Of a stretch of DNA of 64,000 nt, positions 1 through 9,035 are shown piece by piece. The DNA lies in contig PHAB01000010.1 of NCBI GenBank assembly GCA_002840275.1, positions 1 through 64,000 on the forward strand, read 5' to 3'. Within the stretch, counting starts at the first letter, position 1. The number at the start of each line of letters is the position of its first letter. Origin of the DNA: Firmicutes bacterium HGW-Firmicutes-14 (GTDB taxonomy: Bacteria > Bacillota > Thermincolia > Thermincolales > UBA2595). The notes below the pieces were generated by a model. The model had not been told where the DNA came from. It saw only the letters and a program-made list of their open reading frames with translations, and made no database searches. The translations under genes were made by a program, and so were the position numbers.

Positions 1-74
1 ACCGGCAAATCCGGTTTCGCGCCATGCTCGCTGCTGAACTACCGCATTTACTGTTACTTTGCTTTTGCTTTCGT

Positions 75-250
75 CCCGCTCCGTTTCTCCGGCGCGGAAC
101 TTTATCTTACCACACCCGACCCGGCAGGGTCAAGCGGTAATCTCTGGTATTTTTCCGGCAGTTCTTCAGTCCGCCTGACTCCTGTCTGCTGCTTCTGACT
201 GCCTTCTTTTTTTCCGCTCCGTCTCCGGCGCGGAATCTTATCTTACCATA
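75..250. repeat. Direct repeat spanning two promoter start regions
   Basis: About 39 bp at 75-113 and 212-250 are nearly identical, differing by two single-base gaps and a few substitutions. Each copy covers the -10 hexamer and the transcribed start of one leftward promoter, so the array probably arose by duplication of a promoter unit. Confidence 0.6.
104..133 (-). promoter_or_regulatory. Sigma-A promoter 1 of a leftward tandem array
   Basis: On the minus strand a TTGACC -35 (128-133) and TAAGAT -10 (104-109) are separated by 18 bp. The downstream sequence AAAGTTCCGCGCCGG is nearly repeated after promoter 2. Transcription would leave the window at position 1. Because lysS commonly precedes an rRNA operon in Firmicutes, an rRNA promoter is the likely role (inference). 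Confidence 0.6.
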
Positions 251-269
251 GTCACTGTTCTTGTGTCAA
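240..269 (-). promoter_or_regulatory. Sigma-A promoter 2 of a leftward tandem array
   Basis: A perfect TTGACA -35 (264-269) and TAAGAT -10 (240-245) with an 18-bp spacer lie on the minus strand. The core and initial transcribed region (about 212-250) is a near copy of that of promoter 1 (about 75-113), including the CCGCTCC and CCGGCGCGGAA stretches. Such duplicated promoters are typical of rRNA operons. Confidence 0.65.
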
Positions 270-323
270 ACGTATTTTATGGTAATTGTTAAAAAGCGCT
301 CGGCACGCGCTTTTGGGAATTTT

Positions 324-353
324 ATTGTATCACAGCAAATCAAGTTTTGTCAA
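324..353 (-). promoter_or_regulatory. Sigma-A promoter 3 of a leftward tandem array
   Basis: TTGACA (348-353) and TACAAT (324-329) on the minus strand are separated by 18 bp, the same spacing as the two promoters downstream. Its initial region differs, with a GC-rich inverted sequence (AAAAGCGC/GCGC around 293-313). Confidence 0.6.
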
Positions 354-533
354 GTTGCCCTAATGATTTTACCAATTGTTGAAACTCACTTTTTCTGCAC
401 GACATCTAAAAATATATCACACAAATTCTCAGGTCGTCAAATTAGAAATCAAGCTGTTTTAAGGCAGTAAACTGCTATATATGGGCATTGGGCCAAAATA
501 TCTCTGTTTTTTCTATTCAATCTGCAGACAGGG
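354..533. other. Intergenic, no gene seen
   Basis: AT-rich sequence between the promoter array and the 3' end of lysS. I see no supported gene or RNA here. A hairpin (GAAGCCCC 534-541 with GGGGCTTC 559-566) overlaps the lysS stop codon but lacks a clear T-tract. Confidence 0.4.
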
Positions 534-550
534 TTGAAGCCCCTGATTAT

Positions 551-2050
<1,500 letters not shown>

Positions 2051-2076
2051 TTAAAGGTTCCGGACTTGGTATCGAA

Positions 2077-2553
2077 TTATTTACTGATGTTCATAATCTG
2101 GTACCTCAGTATTCCGGCCGGGACCGAAACTTCCACAACACTTCCGGTTTTTTCACCAAGTATGGCCTTCCCCACCGGGGATTCATTGGAAATCCTGCTC
2201 TTTGCAGGGTCTGCCTCGGCGGAACCAACAATGGTATAGTCAATCACATCTCCGGTTTCCAGGTCCTTAAGACACACTGTTGAACCTACGGAAACCACAT
2301 CTGTATGAATATCTCCCTCATCAATCAGCCGAGCATTGCGCAACATCTTTTCCAGGGTTAAAATCCTTCCTTCAATCATCGCCTGCTCATTTTTGGCGTC
2401 TTCATATTCAGAGTTTTCGCTAATGTCCCCAAACTCTATGGCTTCCTTAATTCTCTCCGCCACCTCTCTCCTCTTGACAGATTTAAAATGTTCCAGTTCC
2501 TGTTCAAGTTTCTTGAGGCCGCCAAGAGTAAGTAGCACTTCTTTGTCTGCCAT
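2077..2553 (-). CDS. greA: Transcription elongation factor GreA
   Basis: GreA enters the RNA polymerase secondary channel and stimulates cleavage of backtracked transcripts. The 158-residue product has the family length: an N-terminal coiled coil (about 1-75) with the acidic tip ([11 protein letters not shown]) and a C-terminal FKBP-like domain (about 80-158) ending in a YQIMNI-type strand. The ATG at 2553 is preceded by GGGGAGCGAG. First gene of a greA-lysS unit with its own promoter about 200 bp upstream. Confidence 0.96.
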   Translation of the reverse strand: MADKEVLLTLGGLKKLEQELEHFKSVKRREVAERIKEAIEFGDISENSEYEDAKNEQAMIEGRILTLEKMLRNARLIDEGDIHTDVVSVGSTVCLKDLETGDVIDYTIVGSAEADPAKSRISNESPVGKAILGEKTGSVVEVSVPAGILRYQIMNISK

Positions 2554-2657
2554 ATTTTCTCGCTCCCCTATTCATTAAGGTTTTTAGGCAAAAATATGAT
2601 GCTAATGCAGCATTGTATGCAAAAGCAACAGTTTATGTCCCTCTAATCACTAAAATA

Positions 2658-2679
2658 GTGTCAAGTATTTGCTTGACAC
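2658..2679. repeat. Perfect inverted repeat in the greA leader
   Basis: GTGTCAAG (2658-2665) and CTTGACAC (2672-2679) form an 8-bp perfect inverted repeat with a 6-nt centre, between the greA promoter and its start codon. It could be a regulator operator or an RNA hairpin. No T-tract follows it, so it is not a canonical terminator. Confidence 0.55.
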
Positions 2680-2734
2680 AGTAATCAGGTTTTAACCGGC
2701 TATCTTTATTATCAGTATGCTTCTTTATGCAAAT

Positions 2735-2763
2735 ATTATAAAGACATTAAGTGACGTTGTCAA
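2735..2763 (-). promoter_or_regulatory. Sigma-A promoter of greA-lysS
   Basis: Consensus TTGACA (2758-2763) and TATAAT (2735-2740) on the minus strand with a 17-bp spacer. The leader to greA is about 180 nt and holds the inverted repeat at 2658-2679. Confidence 0.85.
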
Positions 2764-2791
2764 GGAGAACCGGTCAAAAACAGCATCTGTT

Positions 2792-3883
2792 TCATACTGC
2801 ACGGTTTACCAAATAACGGCTTATCCCATATTCCCCCAGCATCGGGATTTCCCCTTGGCTTACTGCGACGCCGGAAGTAACGATTCCGGAGACCCTGAAC
2901 CCATGTTTGTCTGCCAGTCTTTTAATCTTTTTAATCTGTCCCGGGTCAGGCTCGTATCCCGGGCTGAAGTCTGTATAATTCTTCTCCAGGGCCAGAATCA
3001 TCGTTTCTGCGATACATGGGTGTATCACTTTGTCAGGGAGGCCAAAATTATAACTTGTCTGAACATCTCCCGGAATTTCTACAAGACTTCCTTCCATAAT
3101 AATTATATCTTCCCTTAAGCGAGGTGTGCCGGGGCGCATTAACGACGGTGCTGATCCATCAAATACCAGGGAACCCGGCTTTAAACCCAGAACAATATTC
3201 TCAAACTCATTAGACTGAATATCTGTTATTATGATAATATCTGCATTCATTAATACCTTATCATCAACCATCCTGACTTTGGCCGCCATACCGGTATCAT
3301 ATAATATTCTGTCAGCCAGTTTACGCAGTTCTGTCAGGTTACGGTCAGAGAGGGTGAGGTCTTTTGCTTCACAGGCCAGGATAGAAGCATATAATTTCCC
3401 CATAAGCCCGGCAGCCCCGATAACTGTCACCTTCGCTGTACTAAGGTCATTCCCCTGGGCGGCGGCTGCCATCTTTAAGCCTTCTATCGCCGCAGCTACC
3501 GTATAGCTTAATCCCATAGTAACAGGTATATCCAGATAATCCGCCAGAACCGTTCCGGCTTCCCCGAGCACAGACAGATATCCGCCCAGGCCAATGATTC
3601 CTGCCCCGGACTGCCCAGCCGCTTTTCCGGCCATGACAATTTTTTTGATTACTTGCGGTTCCGGAAGACCGGCAATCTGGCCTGCCGTTAATGGGCACAT
3701 AATGTAGCTTCCTTCAGCCTGTACATTTTCATACCCAATACCTTTTATTTCTGCCAGTTTTACCGGAGGGGCATATTTCAGCAGAGGCTTAAGCATAAAT
3801 CTTGGCATAACTTTCAGCGCCGGGAATATTCCGGTTATATCTGATTCATCCCTGGGGTGAAATATAAAGGCAAACCGGTTCAC
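2792..3883 (-). CDS. Acyl-ACP-reductase-like / shikimate-dehydrogenase-like dehydrogenase (COG5322 type)
   Basis: 363 residues with a Rossmann NAD(P) motif (G156-A-A-G159-L-M-G162) and a C-terminal segment P-C290-I-A-E-T-M-I-L-A-L-E. The order and motifs resemble the cyanobacterial long-chain acyl-ACP reductase (AAR): a G-LGGY/F-TS-like strand near 98-104, the Rossmann fold, then the catalytic-cysteine helix. Such proteins are often labelled shikimate dehydrogenase or predicted amino acid dehydrogenase in databases; the true substrate is unknown. The GTG at 3883 follows GGAGGGGGAATCCCC. It is the last gene of the coaX-dusB-(3900-4805) operon. A second copy of this domain is fused to an aminotransferase at 12915-15614. 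Confidence 0.7.
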   Translation of the reverse strand: MNRFAFIFHPRDESDITGIFPALKVMPRFMLKPLLKYAPPVKLAEIKGIGYENVQAEGSYIMCPLTAGQIAGLPEPQVIKKIVMAGKAAGQSGAGIIGLGGYLSVLGEAGTVLADYLDIPVTMGLSYTVAAAIEGLKMAAAAQGNDLSTAKVTVIGAAGLMGKLYASILACEAKDLTLSDRNLTELRKLADRILYDTGMAAKVRMVDDKVLMNADIIIITDIQSNEFENIVLGLKPGSLVFDGSAPSLMRPGTPRLREDIIIMEGSLVEIPGDVQTSYNFGLPDKVIHPCIAETMILALEKNYTDFSPGYEPDPGQIKKIKRLADKHGFRVSGIVTSGVAVSQGEIPMLGEYGISRYLVNRAV

Positions 3884-3899
3884 GGGGATTCCCCCTCCG

Positions 3900-4805
3900 T
3901 TAAGGTGAAAACTTTACAACCCTTGGCTTAAAACCTATTTTTTCCAGAAGTTCGGAATAATCCTCAGGCAGCATGTCTTCCGGTCTCCTCCCGGACAGCG
4001 CTACCAGGACTCCTTCCATGACATTTGTTCCGAAAGACCTTCCCCTAAGCTCAGGTGTTGTAGTGACTAACAGCCTGATACCTCTTTCTTTCAACAATTC
4101 TATGTCCTTTTCCGTTACCGTATTCGTAATAATCAATTTTCCCGTCAACTTTTCCGGCATATATCTTCTTATAAAGTGAAAATCCCCGGCTATGACTTCA
4201 GCTTTTTCAAAGTAGCGGCCATACTTGGGTTCAAATTTTTCCTGTTTATCTCCGGTGGGATATACCAATTTGAATGGAAGTTTAACCACTATAGGTGCAA
4301 TAATCCTTGCTATTCGCTCCAGTGACTTCATGGAGGAGATGCTAAAAGGCATACCAAGGGCAAAAATGAGATCACCAAAAGTCATATCAGCTCCGGCACG
4401 GCAAAAACTCTCAGCCATACCAAACCTGTCGACAGCACACACCATCAATACTTTTTTGTCTGTAAAACTCATTCCCAACTCTTCCTGCAGGTATGTAATG
4501 ACCTTTCGTTCCAGGGTGTTTTTCAGCCCGCTTCCGTCCACTACAGGCGTAACCCTGGCCGCCCGTGCAATTTTTTCGGCATCCCTAAAAGTATACCTTT
4601 TGGGTCCCGCATATATATAAAGGTCAATACCGCCCAGGCCGAAGGCGCTGACTTTACCGTCATATTCCCGGATGATTTGTACCGCCCGGTCGATATCCCC
4701 ATCGGTCCCGATACGTTCTATTAACATCTTCTCACCCAGAACCTCTGTTTCAACCGAATGGTCCCTGGATGAAGAACCCAGGCTTACACTCATGACCCGT
4801 TTCAC
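3900..4805 (-). CDS. Conserved protein of the 'quinate 5-dehydrogenase' annotation class
   Basis: 301 residues, cytoplasmic by appearance, with no signal peptide or membrane segment. Recognisable stretches include FGLGGIDLYIYAG near 56-68 and a C-terminal GRSFGTNVMEG segment. Related proteins of thermophilic Clostridia carry the name quinate 5-dehydrogenase, but I see no classical Rossmann glycine motif, so I treat that name as unproven. The GTG at 4805 overlaps the dusB stop by 4 bp behind GGGAGG, and 16 bp separate it from the acyl-reductase-like gene. Translational coupling and pairing suggest that the two act together. Confidence 0.6.
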   Translation of the reverse strand: MKRVMSVSLGSSSRDHSVETEVLGEKMLIERIGTDGDIDRAVQIIREYDGKVSAFGLGGIDLYIYAGPKRYTFRDAEKIARAARVTPVVDGSGLKNTLERKVITYLQEELGMSFTDKKVLMVCAVDRFGMAESFCRAGADMTFGDLIFALGMPFSISSMKSLERIARIIAPIVVKLPFKLVYPTGDKQEKFEPKYGRYFEKAEVIAGDFHFIRRYMPEKLTGKLIITNTVTEKDIELLKERGIRLLVTTTPELRGRSFGTNVMEGVLVALSGRRPEDMLPEDYSELLEKIGFKPRVVKFSP

Positions 4806-5806
4806 TTGATTTCCTCCCTATATCCTCTATCTTGGACTCCTTTTTCCAGGTCCTCCCTGTATTCTATCAGGATTTCCCGTAATGCAGCCGCTGTTACGGC
4901 CTTATTAACATAATCCCGCATTTTTGATGAATCCTGAAGGCCTTTAAGGTACCATGCGATGTGTTTCCGCATTTCCTTTACAGCCCTGGGTTCATCTTTA
5001 TACCGGCAGACCATTTCCAGATGCCGTAGTGCCATATCAATCCGGTCCCTGAAATCAGGGCCGGGAATGTTTTCCCGGTCAGCAATCAGGTGGATGGAAC
5101 GTTTAAGGAGCCATGGGTTACCCAGAGATCCACGGCCGATCATTACAGCATCACACCCGGTCAGGGTCATCATGGAGACGGCGTCTTCCGGTGCGAAAAT
5201 GTCCCCATTCCCTACAACCGCAATGTTTACAGCTTTTTTAACCTGGGTTATTATGTCCCAGTCGGCTTTACCGGAATAAAATTGTCCCCTGGTACGCCCA
5301 TGGACAGTAACCGACTTGGCCCCGCATGATTCTGCCACCCGGGCCAGCTCCGGAGCATTGACAGAGTTTTCATCCCAGCCTTTCCTCATTTTGACCGTCA
5401 CGGGAATACCTACCGCCCTTACCACAGCCTTAATAATCCTTTCAGCCAGCGGGATATCTCTCATCAATGCACATCCCTCGAGGTTCTTTACCACCTTCGG
5501 AGCCGGACATCCCATATTTATATCCACCACACCGGCCCCCGCACTTTCGGCAGCTATTGCGGCACCGGCCATCCTCCGGGGCTCACTGCCGAATATCTGG
5601 ACAGCTGTCGGACCTCTCTCACCCGTCAGATCAAACATCGACCTGGTTCTTTGGCTGTCATATGCCAGGGCGTTTACACTTATCATTTCGGTATACACCA
5701 AACCGCACCCGGCTTCTTCAGCCAGCAATCTGAAGGCTTTATCCGAAATACCTGACATTGGGGCCAGTATTACGGGATTGGCCAGTTCCAAGTTGCCTAT
5801 TCTCAT
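4802..5806 (-). CDS. dusB: tRNA-dihydrouridine synthase
   Basis: FMN-dependent reduction of uridines to dihydrouridine in the tRNA D-loop. The 334-residue product has the TIM-barrel start ([16 protein letters not shown]), the catalytic-cysteine motif N-M-G-C100-P and the VHGRTR segment. Length fits DusB. The ATG at 5806 overlaps the coaX stop (ATGA), and the 3' end overlaps the next gene, indicating tight coupling in a coaX-dusB operon. dusB also precedes lysS in the B. subtilis order. Confidence 0.95.
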   Translation of the reverse strand: MRIGNLELANPVILAPMSGISDKAFRLLAEEAGCGLVYTEMISVNALAYDSQRTRSMFDLTGERGPTAVQIFGSEPRRMAGAAIAAESAGAGVVDINMGCPAPKVVKNLEGCALMRDIPLAERIIKAVVRAVGIPVTVKMRKGWDENSVNAPELARVAESCGAKSVTVHGRTRGQFYSGKADWDIITQVKKAVNIAVVGNGDIFAPEDAVSMMTLTGCDAVMIGRGSLGNPWLLKRSIHLIADRENIPGPDFRDRIDMALRHLEMVCRYKDEPRAVKEMRKHIAWYLKGLQDSSKMRDYVNKAVTAAALREILIEYREDLEKGVQDRGYREEIK

Positions 5807-6588
5807 ATTTCCCTTCCAAATTCCCCTTTATTTCTCTCATAAATAATGCGCAACCCCTCCAGCGTAAGGTCGGGATTCACCCGGTCGATCTGCTCCGATT
5901 CCTGGCTGATTAACTCTGCCAGGCCTCCGGTGGCAACAACATAAGCTTTTCCACCCATCTCTTTTTTCATGCGTGCCACAATACCGTCAGTCTGACCGGC
6001 AAATCCATATACTATTCCTGCCTGCATGCTGGAGACAGTATTCTTACCTATGACAGTCCTTGGTTTTACCAGTTCTATCCGGGTTAGTTTCGCTGCCCTG
6101 GTATAGAGGGCTTCTGTAGATATACCTATTCCCGGGGCTATGGCACCCCCAAGATATTCCCCTTCTTTGGATATGGCATCAAAGGTTGTTGCCGTTCCAA
6201 AATCCACCACGATTAACGGTCCTCCATAAAGGTCATAGGCCGCGATGGCATTCACAATACGGTCAGCTCCCACTTCTTTCGGGTTGTCATACCTGATCGG
6301 CATAGCTGTCTTAACCCCCGGTCCCACAACCAGGGGTTTGATACCGAAATACTTGACTGCCATCCCTTCCATCGCAGGCATAATTGTTGGGACAACCGAT
6401 GAAATTATTATGGATTCTACATCTTCACATCTTATGTGGGAGTATTCAAAAAGAACCCTTATCTGGATACCGTATTCATCAGAGGTCTTATCCTTATTGG
6501 TGGAAATCCTCCAGCTTCTTACGATTTTTTTGTCCTTAAAAATCCCAAGTACGATATTAGTATTCCCCACATCAATTACCAGAATCAT
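5803..6588 (-). CDS. coaX: Type III pantothenate kinase
   Basis: First step of coenzyme A synthesis: phosphorylation of pantothenate. About 261 residues with the ASKHA-fold phosphate-1 motif D-V-G-N-T-N at the N-terminus, the pantothenate-binding GADR motif and the [10 protein letters not shown] segment. I chose the ATG at 6588, 9 nt after an AGGTG site; an in-frame TTG lies two codons earlier at 6594. It heads the coaX-dusB operon and matches functionally with panBCD at 20.9-23.0 kb. Confidence 0.95.
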   Translation of the reverse strand: MILVIDVGNTNIVLGIFKDKKIVRSWRISTNKDKTSDEYGIQIRVLFEYSHIRCEDVESIIISSVVPTIMPAMEGMAVKYFGIKPLVVGPGVKTAMPIRYDNPKEVGADRIVNAIAAYDLYGGPLIVVDFGTATTFDAISKEGEYLGGAIAPGIGISTEALYTRAAKLTRIELVKPRTVIGKNTVSSMQAGIVYGFAGQTDGIVARMKKEMGGKAYVVATGGLAELISQESEQIDRVNPDLTLEGLRIIYERNKGEFGREI

Positions 6589-6628
6589 ATTCAATCACAC
6601 CTTCTCTTTAATCCCATGAGCTATGAAA

Positions 6629-6657
6629 ATTATACCACATTTTCCGGGCATCATAAA
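6629..6657 (-). promoter_or_regulatory. Extended -10 promoter of the coaX operon
   Basis: TATAAT (6629-6634, minus strand) is preceded by TG in the extended -10 arrangement (TGGTATAAT). The -35 is weak (TTTATG, 17 bp away) and lies in the T-tract side of the cheX terminator stem. Confidence 0.5.
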
Positions 6658-6697
6658 AGCGCGCGTATTTTTGTTTTCATCCTTACCGCGCGCTTTT
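6655..6697 (-). terminator. Terminator after cheX
   Basis: AAAAGCGCGCG (6655-6665) pairs perfectly with CGCGCGCTTTT (6687-6697), an 11-bp stem with a 21-nt loop. The T-rich flanks on both strands make it potentially bidirectional; it separates cheX from coaX. Confidence 0.65.
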
Positions 6698-6752
6698 CTC
6701 TGTTCATTAAGTTAAACAACAGGGAGAAAAATTCTTTAAAAATAAAAGACCG

Positions 6753-7229
6753 TCATCTGAGGTTATTTTCTCTGAGGGCGATACCTATCTCGATGTCTCC
6801 GAATTCTGTTTTGATGGGAATCTGCAATCTTTTAATATTTATTGTGGAAATGACAACTCCACGGCCTGATATAACAGTCGGGGGAGCAATCGTGGAAGGG
6901 TAACCGGCCTTTTCCAGCTCAGCACTTGCTATACCGGTAATTACATTACCCATTTCCGCTACGGCGCTTTCAACCATTTCATTAAAAACAACGATCCTTT
7001 CATCCAACAGGGCTGATACAATATTCTTTGCCGTACGTTCCGACATTCCGTAAATCACTATCCCCTGCACAGCGCCAATTACTCCTATAAGAACCGTAAC
7101 GTCCTGACAGGTATGAGAAGATGCTTCTAAAGTCAACTGCCCTTTTTCAATGGGAATAGTTCTGCCTGTCTCGGTTTCAAGGACACTGATAGTTGCAGTA
7201 ACAAAAGGGCTGATAAACTCAACCTTCAA
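6753..7229 (-). CDS. CheX-like chemotaxis phosphatase
   Basis: CheX proteins remove the phosphoryl group from CheY~P. The 158-residue product matches the family in length and in the helix that carries the catalytic E-x-x-N motif (E92-M-G-N95). The TTG at 7229 is set by GAGGAGTG seven bases upstream. It is an orphan: no other chemotaxis or flagellar gene is in the window. A perfect Spo0A-box match lies 35 bp upstream, so sporulation or stationary-phase control is possible (inference). The partner response regulator is not identifiable here. Confidence 0.85.
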   Translation of the reverse strand: MKVEFISPFVTATISVLETETGRTIPIEKGQLTLEASSHTCQDVTVLIGVIGAVQGIVIYGMSERTAKNIVSALLDERIVVFNEMVESAVAEMGNVITGIASAELEKAGYPSTIAPPTVISGRGVVISTINIKRLQIPIKTEFGDIEIGIALRENNLR

Positions 7230-7262
7230 ATCTTCCCACTCCTCTCAGTTCTAAGAACAATG

Positions 7263-7273
7263 TTTCGACAAAA
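7263..7273 (-). promoter_or_regulatory. Spo0A-box candidate upstream of cheX
   Basis: The minus strand reads TTTTGTCGAAA, containing the 0A-box core TGTCGAA (7264-7270). It is 35 bp upstream of the cheX TTG. The organism carries Spo0A-regulon genes such as spoIIE, which makes the match plausible. Confidence 0.5.
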
Positions 7274-7281
7274 CAATTGTT

Positions 7282-7307
7282 TTCCCTTCCTGGAAGGGAA
7301 TTTTTTT
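7282..7307 (+). terminator. Plus-strand terminator-like hairpin in the cheX/AAA+ intergenic region
   Basis: TTCCCTTCC and GGAAGGGAA form a perfect inverted repeat (7282-7300) followed by seven T residues (7301-7307) on the plus strand. No plus-strand gene lies upstream in the window, so it may stop antisense transcription from the left. The rest of 7308-7468 is AT-rich with no gene seen. Confidence 0.45.
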
Positions 7308-7468
7308 AAAGTTTTCATAAATTATTTAGTTTTTAAGTATATTAACCTGAAAACCTTTAAATTCCTTATACTACCGTTCACGGAATGCGGGACTTTTTAT
7401 ATGACCTCATCTTAAGTCCCATTATTACCCAAAAAAGAAGTGAAATCGGCACTTGGGATAATTTCTAG

Positions 7469-7498
7469 TTGCATTCGGAACGCTAATTTGTTTATAAT
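7469..7498 (+). promoter_or_regulatory. Promoter of the AAA+/VWA operon
   Basis: TTGCAT (7469-7474) and a consensus TATAAT (7493-7498) with an 18-bp spacer, about 95 bp upstream of the AAA+ gene start. Confidence 0.55.
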
Positions 7499-7592
7499 TA
7501 GACATATATATTGTAAATTAACAATAAACATTCCTGTTAAAGTTGCTCTTTTCACAATCTCTTAAAGCCAGGTAAAGGCAGGAGGAAGAAAT

Positions 7593-8951
7593 ATGAAGTC
7601 TTATATGGAACTGGCTCGTCATGACGGCAATGCCACGCTGTTTGAGGTCGTCGAGATGGGTATTATCTCAATGTTATGGAACATCCCTCTTCACATACAT
7701 GCAGAGGGCCTGAGAGGGACGGGTAAGACGACCATTATGAGGGCTGCCAGGCAGATTATGCCGCCTATAGACCGGATCAAAGGTTGTCTGTATAACTGCG
7801 ACCCGGTTAATCCTCACTGCCCCAGCCATAAACATCTTTCACCTGAAGAAATAGCCGCCATTGGAACTGAAACAGTATTACGCCCTTTTCTGGAAATATC
7901 TCATTCCGCAAAAATAGGGACTATTGCAGGCAGTATCGACCTTCAGAAGATAACCAATACAGCCAATCCGGAAGCAGCCCTGTTGCCGGGTATAATCCCA
8001 CAAGCCCACCGGGGAGTTATATTTATCGATGAGATAAACCGTCTCGCCGATACATCTCCGGAGATAACGGATATCCTTCTTGATGTAATGGGCACCAAAC
8101 CCGGACGGGTTCAGATTGAAGAAACCGGACTGCCTGTTGTTGAACTGCCGGTTCAGGTATCAGTATGGGCAGCATCCAACCCCGATGAAGAACCGGGCCC
8201 CCTTCAGGAGATTAGAAGACAGTTATCAGACCGTTTCGACCTGGTGGTTGAAATGGGGCGTACTACCAGTCCTGATGCCATTGCTGATATCCTGATCCAG
8301 AGTGAACAGAGAAGACTGGGCAATAAAGAAGTGTCTGTCAAAACCGCTGATCATTCAGCCCGCATGCAAAAAGAAATGGATAAGGTTGCCAAAAAATTTG
8401 AAAAACTGTCAATGCCTGATTTCCTTAGAAACTACATTGCCAGGCTTTATGTAAAATATAACCTGGAGAGCTTCCGGGCCATAGAAGCAATTCAGCATGC
8501 CGCACTTCTCCACTGTGCCCTCAGGCAAAGGGAACAACCCCTTGTCAGTGATATACTGAAAGTAATTCCCCTTGCTTTAAAGCACCGGGTTGACATGGAT
8601 ACCCTGACAAAGATAATGAATTCTTCTTCAGACCCAAAACCGGTGGTTTCAAGTGACAGCCCCGCAATGAACCTGTCGTCACAGCAAAAAAAAAACAAAC
8701 CCGGGACTTTTTCTTCCGGGTATGAGCCGGCAGTCAATGACGGCATAGAAACTGAAATCCATGATAATTCTCAGCAAAAAGAAGGGAAATCGATTTTTCA
8801 GCCTTTAAAACAGCTTTTTTCGGGCAAACAGAAACCGGAAGAGGACACTTCCCAAGGCGATCCTGTCAAAGCATCTCCTCTAAATAAAGCCAAACGATTG
8901 CCCGACATGAATTTGGATGAACTTATTAAATCAGAAGGGGATTTCAAGTAA
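7593..8951 (+). CDS. AAA+ ATPase of the BchI/ChlI (magnesium chelatase subunit I) / MoxR type
   Basis: 452 residues. Walker A is G39-L-R-G-T-G-K45-T, Walker B is I-F-I-D146-E147, and sensor 1 N196 lies in A-A-S-N-P. Between Walker A and B is a short Cys-rich stretch with C65, C69 and C76 that could bind metal or a cluster. The C-terminal 100 residues are polar and of low complexity. The ATG follows GCAGGAGGAAG. Two VWA proteins follow on the same strand, the usual ATPase-plus-VWA pairing of MoxR/chelatase-like chaperone systems. No cobaltochelatase or chlorophyll genes are nearby, so a chaperone or metal-insertion role is more likely than tetrapyrrole chelation (inference). Confidence 0.85.
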   Translation: MKSYMELARHDGNATLFEVVEMGIISMLWNIPLHIHAEGLRGTGKTTIMRAARQIMPPIDRIKGCLYNCDPVNPHCPSHKHLSPEEIAAIGTETVLRPFLEISHSAKIGTIAGSIDLQKITNTANPEAALLPGIIPQAHRGVIFIDEINRLADTSPEITDILLDVMGTKPGRVQIEETGLPVVELPVQVSVWAASNPDEEPGPLQEIRRQLSDRFDLVVEMGRTTSPDAIADILIQSEQRRLGNKEVSVKTADHSARMQKEMDKVAKKFEKLSMPDFLRNYIARLYVKYNLESFRAIEAIQHAALLHCALRQREQPLVSDILKVIPLALKHRVDMDTLTKIMNSSSDPKPVVSSDSPAMNLSSQQKKNKPGTFSSGYEPAVNDGIETEIHDNSQQKEGKSIFQPLKQLFSGKQKPEEDTSQGDPVKASPLNKAKRLPDMNLDELIKSEGDFK

Positions 8952-9035
8952 ACATTTTACGGCCGGGTTATCCCGGCCGATGCCTTATTATGCACGGTGA
9001 TATACCGCCTTCACCGGTGAAAGGGGGAATATCCT

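Noticed and set aside
1-353. Possible rRNA or tRNA sequence at the left edge
   Set aside because: The sequence holds promoters and their duplicated start regions but no recognisable mature rRNA or tRNA segment inside the window.
261-470. 69-codon plus-strand open frame
   Set aside because: It overlaps two leftward promoters, has no ribosome site and no coding character.
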